Source of the DNA: an uncultured Pseudomonadota bacterium
GTDB taxonomy: Bacteria; SAR324; NAC60-12
Direction: 5' to 3'
NCBI GenBank assembly: GCA_913056375.1
Contig: CAJXNF010000159.1
Coordinates: forward strand, 1-6,720
Length of the DNA stretch: 6,720 nt
Position 1 is the stretch's first letter, and each line of letters begins with the position of its first letter. Positions 1 through 5,966 of this stretch are shown in pieces. A program made the position numbers and the translations under genes. Under the pieces are notes generated by a model that was not told the DNA's origin, did no database searches, and was given only the letters and a program-made list of their open reading frames with translations.

Positions 1-1
1 T

Positions 2-592
2 CTCCTTCAAGCCATGCAGGAAAAGCAAGTTACTGTGGCAGGCAAGACTTACCAACTCACTCATCCATTCATCGTCTTCGCAACTCAAAATCCAATCGAT
101 TCTGAGGGAACCTATCCACTTCCAGAAGCCCAACTTGACCGATTTTTATTCAATGTCGAGGTGGAGTACCCAAGTGCGACAGAAGAAGCAGAGATCGCAG
201 TCCAATCACAGTCCCAGTCCCAGGAAGTGAATGCTTTCTTTGATGGAAGCGATTTGCTGAAAATTCAGCAACTTGTCGATGAAGTCCCGATAGCTCCCCA
301 TGTCGTTGATTGGATCGTACAGCTTGTCCGAGCCACAAGGCCCCAAGACAGTTCCGTTGAACCCATCAAAAAATATGTTGAATGGGGTGCAGGTGTCCGA
401 GCATCGCAAAATCTTGTTCGAGCTGCTAGGGCCCACGCCTTACTGAAGGGTGATTCAGTGGTGAGCAAAGAGCATGTTCGCTATGTCGCTCCTTCGGTTC
501 TTCGTCATCGCATCATAGTGAATTTTATTGGGGAAGCTGAGCAATGGACTCCCATTCGTCTCATTGAACTGTTACTCGAAAATCATACTTAG
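2..592 (+). CDS. MoxR-family AAA+ ATPase, C-terminal part (5' end outside window)
   Basis: MoxR proteins are cytoplasmic AAA+ ATPases thought to act as chaperones that help mature or assemble enzyme complexes and envelope-linked proteins. The reading frame is open from base 2, so the ATG at 14 is internal; the Walker A and B motifs lie upstream of the window. What is visible: the LLQAMQEKQV stretch that follows Walker B in this family, sensor 1 (ATQNP, bases 80-94), the LPEAQLDRFLF arginine-finger segment (119-151), and the C-terminal lid with a sensor-2-like WGAGVRASQ (383-409) followed by the VLRHRI segment. The lid motif fits the MoxR subgroup usually found with DUF58 and VWA-domain genes. 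A QSQSQSQ stretch (203-223) sits between core and lid. The gene ends with tandem TAG TAG and is followed 9 bp later by tex, so the two are probably co-transcribed. Family assignment is firm; the substrate is unknown. Confidence 0.93.
   Translation, partial: LLQAMQEKQVTVAGKTYQLTHPFIVFATQNPIDSEGTYPLPEAQLDRFLFNVEVEYPSATEEAEIAVQSQSQSQEVNAFFDGSDLLKIQQLVDEVPIAPHVVDWIVQLVRATRPQDSSVEPIKKYVEWGAGVRASQNLVRAARAHALLKGDSVVSKEHVRYVAPSVLRHRIIVNFIGEAEQWTPIRLIELLLENHT
203..223 (+). repeat. Short hexanucleotide repeat coding for QSQSQSQ
   Basis: About three and a half copies of a CARTCM-like six-base unit (CAATCA, CAGTCC, CAGTCC, CAG) encode alternating Gln-Ser in the linker between the AAA+ core and the lid of the MoxR-type ATPase. 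Two of the units are identical. Being in multiples of six bases, gain or loss of a unit would keep the frame. It is short and could be chance. Confidence 0.4.
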
Positions 593-601
593 TAGATCTT
601 C

Positions 602-2899
602 ATGGAAGGCAAATCCTCCACTCCGAATCCCAAGCTGCTACAGCGCCTCCAGACTGAATTTGAATTCAACCCTGATCACATTCAAAACACTCTTAGTCTC
701 CTATTAGCAGATAACACGATTCCATTTGTTGCCCGCTACAGAAAAGAGCAGACAGGGAATTTGGATGAAGTGCAGATCGCAAACTTACTGGATCGATATG
801 AGTATCTCAAAGAACTCGAAGATCGAAGAGAGACGATCCTCAATAGCATTAGGGATCAGGAGAAGCTAACGACGGAGTTGGAAAAAAAGATTAATGAAGT
901 CCAAACCAAACAGGAATTGGAGGATCTTTACTTACCTTACAAACCTAAGCGACGAACTCGCGCAATGATTGCCCGAGAAAAAGGCTTGGAACCGCTTGCT
1001 CAATTGGTTTTGGAGGAACAAGCAGATAGGAATCAAATAAATAATTGGCTGGATGCTTTCCAAGCAGGACTGTCTTCACCCATGCCAACTGATGAAATTT
1101 GGCAGGGAGTTCGGGATATTTTTGCTGAAAAAGTGGCAGAAGATGCTCAGACACGAGCACGCATTCGTCAACTGACTTTTCAGCAAGGTAAATTCGTTTC
1201 AGAAGTAAAACCAGAGTTCAAGGAGACGACTTCGAAATTTGAAATGTATTATGAGTTCAATGAGAACATCAGTAAGATCCAACCGCATCGATACCTGGCG
1301 ATTAGACGCGGAGAAAAGGAAGAAATCCTTCAGGCAAGGGTTCAGGTACAGGAGGGTCTAACCGAATCTGCACTTCAAGAGATCTGGCTAACCAAAGCGA
1401 ATGTGGATTTTCGACAAGAACTTCAACTAGCTCTTTCAGATGCATATGATCGCTTGCTAGCGCCTTCGATTGAGACAGAAATCCGACAGAAATTGAAGCA
1501 GCAAGCGGATGAAAGTTCTATTGAGTTGTTTTCCAAGAATCTACGTCAGTTACTGATGCAGCCGCCTGGAGGTTCAAGAGTGGTCATAGGCCTAGATCCA
1601 GGCTTCCGAACAGGAACAAAGTGGGTGGTTATCGACCACACAGGACGCTTGCACGAGAACGGTGTCATCTATCCGGTGGAACCACAACGGCAAGTAGACG
1701 CATCAAGACGAACACTACTTGGCTTGATTGAGCGATACCAAGCTGAAATTGTTGTGGTTGGGAATGGCACTGGTTCGAGAGAAGTTTCGCAATTCCTAAG
1801 AGAATTTATCAAAGATTTGCATTTAAAAATCAGACATTTGGTTGTGAACGAATCTGGCGCTTCTGTTTACTCGGCATCCGAAGTCGCTCGTCAGGAATTT
1901 CCGGATTTGGATTTAACGGTCCGGGGTGCGGTTTCGATAGCTCGGCGTTATCAGGATCCACTGGCAGAGTTGGTCAAGATAGATCCAAAATCAATTGGAG
2001 TGGGGCAGTACCAACACGATGTCAATCAGAAGCAATTAAAGCAGTCTCTTGATAGAACGGTCGAGTCTTGTGTGAACCAAGTAGGAGTGGAACTGAATCA
2101 GGCATCAGCTGCTCTTCTCAGCTATGTCTCCGGGGTCACGAAGTCTCTAGCTGCACGCATTGTTACGTACCGAGATGAAAATGGTCCGTTTCGATCACGC
2201 CAAGAGCTGATGCAAGTGACTGGCTTTGGAAAAAAAGCTTTTGAACAAGCGGCTGGTTTTTTAAGAATTCGAAATGCTGAGCACCCGTTGGACCAGTCAG
2301 CTGTTCATCCGGAGCGTTATAGTATTGTCGAGCAAATGGCAGCCAGTCAAAACCTCTTGGTTGCGGATCTGATTGGCAATCAGAACGCACTTGAAAAAAT
2401 CCAGTTTCAAGATTTCGTATCTGAAGAAGTAGGCCGTTACACGCTGAATGATATTTTGGAAGAATTGAAAAAACCTGGACGAGACCCTCGAGATGACCAC
2501 CAAGAAGTGCAATTCAGTGAAGCTGTCCAAGACATGAAGGATCTTCAGGTTGGGATGCATCTTCAAGGAGTAGTCACTAACATCACGCACTTTGGAGCAT
2601 TCGTAGATATAGGTGTTCACCAAGATGGCTTGGTTCATATCTCTCAAATGTCTACACAATTTGTGCGCGATCCTCTTGAAGCCTGTGCTGTAGGACAACG
2701 TGTTGAAGTTTGGGTGTTAGAGGTTGATACTCAACGGAAAAGAATTGCTTTGAGTATGCGTAATCCAGATTCCAAAAATCTGGATCGGAATCCATCGAAA
2801 GCACTACCACAGAAGAAGAATAAGTCAGCCCAACAGCCATCCAGACAAAAACAGGGTGCAGGAATGGATCAATTGATGGAGAAATTCAGATCACTTTGA
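602..2899 (+). CDS. tex: Tex family RNA-binding transcription accessory protein
   Basis: Tex is the bacterial relative of eukaryotic Spt6, a cytoplasmic nucleic-acid-binding protein that affects transcription; it is named for its effect on toxin expression in Bordetella. At 765 residues it has the usual full length. Domains in order: helical Tex N-terminal region with the LYLPYKPKRRTRA signature (about 109-121); a YqgF/RNase H-like domain starting at GLDPGFRTG (330-338) and carrying VVGNGTGSRE; the highly conserved RGAVSIARRYQDPLAE and IGVGQYQHDVNQ stretches; a helix-hairpin-helix region (about 505-556, ending KAFEQAAGFLRI); and an S1 RNA-binding domain (about 647-720, with GAFVDIGVHQDGLVHIS). 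A basic, Gln/Lys-rich tail of about 45 residues follows, as in many homologues. The ATG at 602 is the only plausible start, since an in-frame TAG lies at 593-595; there is no clear Shine-Dalgarno sequence, so translation may depend on coupling to the upstream ATPase gene. Identification is very secure. Confidence 0.98.
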   Translation: MEGKSSTPNPKLLQRLQTEFEFNPDHIQNTLSLLLADNTIPFVARYRKEQTGNLDEVQIANLLDRYEYLKELEDRRETILNSIRDQEKLTTELEKKINEVQTKQELEDLYLPYKPKRRTRAMIAREKGLEPLAQLVLEEQADRNQINNWLDAFQAGLSSPMPTDEIWQGVRDIFAEKVAEDAQTRARIRQLTFQQGKFVSEVKPEFKETTSKFEMYYEFNENISKIQPHRYLAIRRGEKEEILQARVQVQEGLTESALQEIWLTKANVDFRQELQLALSDAYDRLLAPSIETEIRQKLKQQADESSIELFSKNLRQLLMQPPGGSRVVIGLDPGFRTGTKWVVIDHTGRLHENGVIYPVEPQRQVDASRRTLLGLIERYQAEIVVVGNGTGSREVSQFLREFIKDLHLKIRHLVVNESGASVYSASEVARQEFPDLDLTVRGAVSIARRYQDPLAELVKIDPKSIGVGQYQHDVNQKQLKQSLDRTVESCVNQVGVELNQASAALLSYVSGVTKSLAARIVTYRDENGPFRSRQELMQVTGFGKKAFEQAAGFLRIRNAEHPLDQSAVHPERYSIVEQMAASQNLLVADLIGNQNALEKIQFQDFVSEEVGRYTLNDILEELKKPGRDPRDDHQEVQFSEAVQDMKDLQVGMHLQGVVTNITHFGAFVDIGVHQDGLVHISQMSTQFVRDPLEACAVGQRVEVWVLEVDTQRKRIALSMRNPDSKNLDRNPSKALPQKKNKSAQQPSRQKQGAGMDQLMEKFRSL

Positions 2900-2920
2900 T
2901 GTTCCTTCTATCTATGCATT

Positions 2921-2924
2921 GAGG
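2921..2924 (+). promoter_or_regulatory. Ribosome binding site that favours the second of two ATGs
   Basis: GAGG lies 5 nt before the ATG at 2930 but only 2 nt before the ATG at 2927. Normal spacing argues for initiation at 2930, one codon downstream of the longest reading frame. Confidence 0.55.
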
Positions 2925-2926
2925 CG

Positions 2927-4681
2927 ATGATGGATCATCAGCAATGGCAGAATCGAATAAGCGAAATATGCGGTGATTTGGAGTCAAGGCTAGATCCAGC
3001 CTCACACAACTTTGCTCAAAGGCTCAAGCAGACTCTTGAAAGGGATTTTCCAGCCCACCGAGAAGCATCAACTGCCCTCACTCTACGTCACCATGCCTTC
3101 ACACATGCTTTGCAACTTTATGATTTGCAAAGTGCCCTTCGACTCATTGCAACCTACGACCTCTCCCAACAAGCTACGCAGGGCATAGTCCCCAGAATTC
3201 AAAAAAGTTGTAATTCTTTGGCAGTCATTCGCCAACTGGATGCATTTGCCTCCAGCCCTGTCGAACTACGTGCTCTAGAACGATATCGTATTGGTGTGGA
3301 AGAGAGCCTGCAAACGGTTTTAAAATGTGAGGTAAAGCTACTTTACGAGCCCATCAGACTTCAGAAAGTAGTCGTAACTGCTCAAAATTTACCGGAAGAA
3401 GTTCAGCAACATTTTTTCATAGAGCGGCTGCAGTCACTTTTTTCCAGAGATTATCAAACCTACCTGATTCTGAAAAATCGCTTTTTTCTATCACGTATTC
3501 GGCAGGGTTTAAGCGATGACCTAATCGTTCGTTGGATGCAGCGCCGTTTGAAAGGTTCACTTCGATTGAGCCCCTCAGAAATCTTTGAGGAGGTTCGCAA
3601 AGTAGATTTTCGGACTGTAGAACAATTGGTGCGTGAATTAGTACATCACCATCCAGGCAATCCAAAATTGAAAGGCAGCCCCACACCATGGCATCCTGAA
3701 ATTTCAAAGGAAGAGGATGGATTTGTTGTGGATCACCAGAGTGCTCAAAGTTCTCTTGAACCCCCCAACGATAAAAGCAACGGATCGGCTCTAGGTGATG
3801 AAGAATCTAACCCCCCTACTAAGGGAGCAGAGCCCTTAGCTATTCCCGCTACAGAGGAGATAGCATTTGATCATGGAAGTGACGCTGAGCCTGTTGCCGA
3901 GCCAATTGGTAAGGAATTAGAGGAACGGAGTGGTGGAAAACTAGTTTCACTGACAGAAGATGGTGAAGATGCTTTTGAAGTACTGTTAAAGCGGTTGCAA
4001 CCCCTACTCAGAAAGATCAACAAGAATCTCAAGAGTGTTTACAGTACTTCATCTCCATTTCTTACTCCACGGAACGAAGACTACACAACGTCACAGCAAT
4101 TGGAACAAGAAGGTTTTTTCAACTTGGAGAAGCGTGCAATAGTCGATCTGAGTGAATGGGTATCAGCAATATTGGAAGCTGAACATCTTGAGGGCGCCCG
4201 CTGGAAACGTGAGGAAGTTGTTGAAGTGTGGGAGAGTGATCCCGAACTGGATGAGGAGTTTTTGAAAGAAGAACGTTCACGTGATAAGGATCACAGTCTG
4301 AAGATAAGTAGCTTAATGCCTTTTCCTCTAAACATTCCCACTCCCGATGGCATAATCTTAAATTTGGAGAAGGGGCGAAGATTCGTTCTTCAATTGGGTG
4401 TTGCCTTCATGGACAGGGACCTCCCTGAACGCAAACGATCTCAAAGTCAGGCGACTCCCTATCTCAGAATCTTCTTCAAAGGACAACATTTGCAAAAGCG
4501 GGGAGCCCTTGTTCATTTGAACCAGGAACCATATTTCTTGGCTTTGCCTGAGCAGGTCAAATCTTCAATGATTCTGTTCCACCTGTCTGTGATGATGCTC
4601 CATCAGTCGTTTGGCCTAACTTTGCCTGTCTCGATGCGTCAACACCTGGTGGATGTGTTTTCAATTGACAAGGATCAATAA
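2927..4681 (+). CDS. Unrecognised protein, 584 residues, downstream of tex
   Basis: I do not recognise the family. The protein has no signal peptide and no membrane segment, so it is probably cytoplasmic. Three parts can be seen. Residues 1 to about 245 are predominantly helical, Leu/Gln/Arg-rich, and include a basic segment (IVRWMQRRLKGSLRL, around 200-215). Residues about 250-345 are an acidic, Pro/Ser/Glu-rich linker that looks disordered. Residues about 345-584 form a second folded-looking region, with a strongly acidic patch (about 429-450), then likely beta strands (GIILNLEKGRRFVLQLGVAFM, first 20 residues GIILNLEKGRRFVLQLGVAF) and a hydrophobic helix near the end. Two ATGs are adjacent (2927 and 2930); GAGG at 2921-2924 is 5 nt from the second and only 2 nt from the first, so 2930 is the likelier start, giving 583 residues. 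It lies 27 bp after tex in the same direction and is probably in that operon. It converges on truA, with 5 bp between the stops. That it is a real gene is well supported by length, codon quality and the ribosome site; its function is unknown. Confidence 0.88.
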   Translation: MMDHQQWQNRISEICGDLESRLDPASHNFAQRLKQTLERDFPAHREASTALTLRHHAFTHALQLYDLQSALRLIATYDLSQQATQGIVPRIQKSCNSLAVIRQLDAFASSPVELRALERYRIGVEESLQTVLKCEVKLLYEPIRLQKVVVTAQNLPEEVQQHFFIERLQSLFSRDYQTYLILKNRFFLSRIRQGLSDDLIVRWMQRRLKGSLRLSPSEIFEEVRKVDFRTVEQLVRELVHHHPGNPKLKGSPTPWHPEISKEEDGFVVDHQSAQSSLEPPNDKSNGSALGDEESNPPTKGAEPLAIPATEEIAFDHGSDAEPVAEPIGKELEERSGGKLVSLTEDGEDAFEVLLKRLQPLLRKINKNLKSVYSTSSPFLTPRNEDYTTSQQLEQEGFFNLEKRAIVDLSEWVSAILEAEHLEGARWKREEVVEVWESDPELDEEFLKEERSRDKDHSLKISSLMPFPLNIPTPDGIILNLEKGRRFVLQLGVAFMDRDLPERKRSQSQATPYLRIFFKGQHLQKRGALVHLNQEPYFLALPEQVKSSMILFHLSVMMLHQSFGLTLPVSMRQHLVDVFSIDKDQ

Positions 4682-4693
4682 TGAAATTATTGA
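4675..4693. repeat. Perfect 8-bp inverted repeat spanning both convergent stop codons
   Basis: TCAATAAT (4675-4682), a 3-base spacer, then ATTATTGA (4686-4693). The left arm contains the TAA of the plus-strand gene (4679-4681) and the right arm contains the complement of the TAA of truA (4687-4689). It could form a small hairpin in either transcript, but it is AT-rich and no T-run follows on either strand, so it is at best a weak bidirectional terminator. Another copy of TCAATAAT lies at 4734-4741 inside truA and could pair with the right arm instead. Confidence 0.5.
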
Positions 4694-5511
4694 CAGCATT
4701 CCTCGGAGTTTTCGATTGTTTTGAAGGGATTAATCAATAATTCTTTAGGCCAACTCACCAGGTCAGTTGGATAGCGTACAGCAAGTTGATAAAGGCCCCC
4801 AGGAGGCGCGGTTTTTCCAGCTTTGGTACGGTCCCGCTGTTTCAAAATCTCTTCCATCGAAATTGCCTCTCTCTTTCTCAAACCTACTTCGACCAGAGTC
4901 CCAGTAAGAATTCGGACCATATGCTGTAGAAATGAGTTTGCTTCAAACTCCATAATGAGATTACCCCAAGGGGAAACGGTCTTCGCTATCGTGATTTCTC
5001 GCAGCTCTTTCACCGGATCAGGCCCGCTGCAATGACTAGCTCTGAAAGAGGAGAAGTCACAACTCCCAACTAAGTATTGAGCAGCCATTCTCATTGCCTG
5101 CAAATCTAACGGTTGACGAATCCACCATGAATGATTTTCAGCAAATGGATTTCTCTGCTGAGAATTATGAATGAGATACGCGTAGCGTTTACCAATTGAA
5201 TCGTGGCGAGCATGAAAGCTTGTGGGCTTCTCTACTACTTTGCGTACAACGATGTCAGGCGGTAACACTCCGTTGAGTGCCTTCTGCCATTGTATAGCTG
5301 TAAAATTTTGTGAACTTTGAAAATGGGCAGGATAATTGAGGGCATGAACACCAGCATCGGTTCTACCACTGCCAAGTACTTTATGGAAGGTTCCTGTCAG
5401 TTGCTGGAGAGCTTTTTCGATTTCACCTTCGATTGTGGGAAGGTTGGGCTGAACCTGCCAACCTGCGTATCGAGTACCGCAATATGTCAGCAGGAGAAGC
5501 CAGGTTCGCAA
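4687..5511 (-). CDS. truA: tRNA pseudouridine synthase A (TTG start)
   Basis: TruA converts uridines at positions 38-40 of the tRNA anticodon arm to pseudouridine. The 274-residue length is normal. Visible landmarks: the N-terminal strand with TRYAGWQ (13-19), the catalytic segment GSGRTDAGVHA with the nucleophile Asp52, the conserved KRYAYLI (about 108-114), the FLQHMVRILTG helix (about 194-204) and the closing TAPPGGLYQLAVRYP motif near 240-250. The start is TTG at 5511: an in-frame TGA lies only two codons upstream (5517-5515) and the beginning lines up with short TruA proteins that start directly at the first strand, so a longer form is excluded. No Shine-Dalgarno sequence is visible in the 21-bp gap after trxA, which suggests translation is coupled to trxA. 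The C-terminus ends ECCQ, a small oddity. Identification is very secure. Confidence 0.97.
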   Translation of the reverse strand: MRTWLLLLTYCGTRYAGWQVQPNLPTIEGEIEKALQQLTGTFHKVLGSGRTDAGVHALNYPAHFQSSQNFTAIQWQKALNGVLPPDIVVRKVVEKPTSFHARHDSIGKRYAYLIHNSQQRNPFAENHSWWIRQPLDLQAMRMAAQYLVGSCDFSSFRASHCSGPDPVKELREITIAKTVSPWGNLIMEFEANSFLQHMVRILTGTLVEVGLRKREAISMEEILKQRDRTKAGKTAPPGGLYQLAVRYPTDLVSWPKELLINPFKTIENSEECCQ

Positions 5512-5532
5512 GTTTCAAGAAAGCCAGGGGGA

Positions 5533-5862
5533 TCAGGCAGCTTCTACAGCTCTCTCAGCCATTGAACGGATTTTACTAGGGTCGTTGCCCACTACCTGAT
5601 CAACAAGTTTGCCGTCTTTCATCATAATGACAGTAGGTATTCCTCGGACTCCGAAGCGAACAGCAGCGCGTTGATTGGAATCGACATCGAGTTTGCAAAC
5701 TTTAATTTGCTCACCATGAGATTCTGCGATGGAATCTATCACTGGTGCCAAGGCTCGACATGGTCCACACCATTCAGCCCAGAAATCAATCATTACGTAG
5801 CCAGATCCTGTTTGCTCATCAAAGGAATCATCGGTGAGGTGAACAACTTTTTCGCTTGCCAT
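5533..5862 (-). CDS. trxA: Thioredoxin
   Basis: This is a small cytoplasmic dithiol oxidoreductase that reduces disulfides in enzymes such as ribonucleotide reductase and is itself recharged by thioredoxin reductase. At 109 residues it has the classic single-domain length. The active site WCGPC has Cys32 and Cys35, preceded by the buried Asp26 (in IDFWAEW); the conserved Pro40 and the cis-proline Pro76 (RGIPT) are present, as is the glycine of the VVGN turn near 92. One extra cysteine, Cys56, lies outside the active site. There is no signal peptide, which argues against a periplasmic thioredoxin-like protein. ATG at 5862 is preceded by AGAGAG (5875-5870), a modest ribosome site with 7-nt spacing. 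A probable promoter lies about 35-63 bp upstream. truA follows 21 bp later on the same strand and is likely co-transcribed. Confidence 0.98.
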   Translation of the reverse strand: MASEKVVHLTDDSFDEQTGSGYVMIDFWAEWCGPCRALAPVIDSIAESHGEQIKVCKLDVDSNQRAAVRFGVRGIPTVIMMKDGKLVDQVVGNDPSKIRSMAERAVEAA

Positions 5863-5896
5863 AAAAACGCTCTCTATTCAAGGGTGAAAAACATTC

Positions 5897-5925
5897 AAAA
5901 TATCAGACCTCCACTGGGCTGACAA
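5897..5925 (-). promoter_or_regulatory. Probable sigma70-type promoter of trxA-truA
   Basis: On the minus strand, TTGTCA (5925-5920, five of six matches to the -35 consensus), a 17-bp spacer, and TATTTT (5902-5897, four of six) preceded by TGA as an extended -10 element (5905-5903). Transcription would begin near 5890, giving a leader of roughly 28 nt that includes the AGAGAG ribosome site. Found by eye and not tested. Confidence 0.55.
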
Positions 5926-5930
5926 GGTCT
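5905..5930. repeat. Inverted repeat AGACCT-N14-AGGTCT overlapping the trxA promoter
   Basis: Read on the minus strand, AGACCT (5930-5925) and AGGTCT (5910-5905) are exact reverse complements separated by 14 bases. The first arm touches the -35 element and the second ends against the -10 element, so a bound protein would compete with RNA polymerase. It is only 6 bp per arm, so chance is possible. Confidence 0.35.
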
Positions 5931-5960
5931 ATCTAGGTTCAGAATATTGAACCCAGATGG
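5929..5960. promoter_or_regulatory. Long imperfect palindrome upstream of the trxA promoter (candidate operator)
   Basis: The arms CTATCTAGGTTCA (5929-5941) and TGAACCCAGATGG (5948-5960) pair over 13 positions with one mismatch and one G-T pair, around a 6-base centre GAATAT. The core is GGTTCA-N6-TGAACC. The centre (about 5944.5) lies about 55 bp upstream of the predicted trxA start site, just above the -35 box, where activators commonly bind. It also begins 6 bp after the stop codon of the LysR-type gene, so it could instead be an RNA hairpin at the end of that transcript, but no T-run follows on either strand as in an intrinsic terminator. Confidence 0.45.
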
Positions 5961-5966
5961 GTAGCT

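Noticed and set aside
14..16. ATG as the start of the MoxR-type ATPase
   Set aside because: The upstream codons LLQA are in frame and match the conserved LL-x-A-M-x-E segment after Walker B, so the gene begins before the window.
2297..2698. 133-codon open frame on the minus strand inside tex
   Set aside because: It lies wholly antisense to the conserved helix-hairpin-helix and S1 regions of tex, its product resembles nothing I know, and the tex frame explains the sequence.
3417..3707. 96-codon minus-strand frame inside the unrecognised gene
   Set aside because: It is antisense to the 584-codon frame, which has a ribosome site and operon position; the shorter frame has neither.
4731..4738. 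Small palindrome near GATTAATC (4729-4736) with a nearby TCAATAAT copy inside truA
   Set aside because: Eight-base AT-rich palindromes are common by chance, and this lies in coding sequence with no other sign of function.
5671..5922. 83-codon plus-strand frame opposite trxA
   Set aside because: It is antisense to the invariant thioredoxin active-site region and runs through the trxA promoter; no family resemblance.
5929..5960. Intrinsic terminator for the LysR-type gene
   Set aside because: The hairpin could form, but no run of T follows on the minus strand; the next bases are ACCTTGTC. It is kept only as a palindrome or candidate operator.
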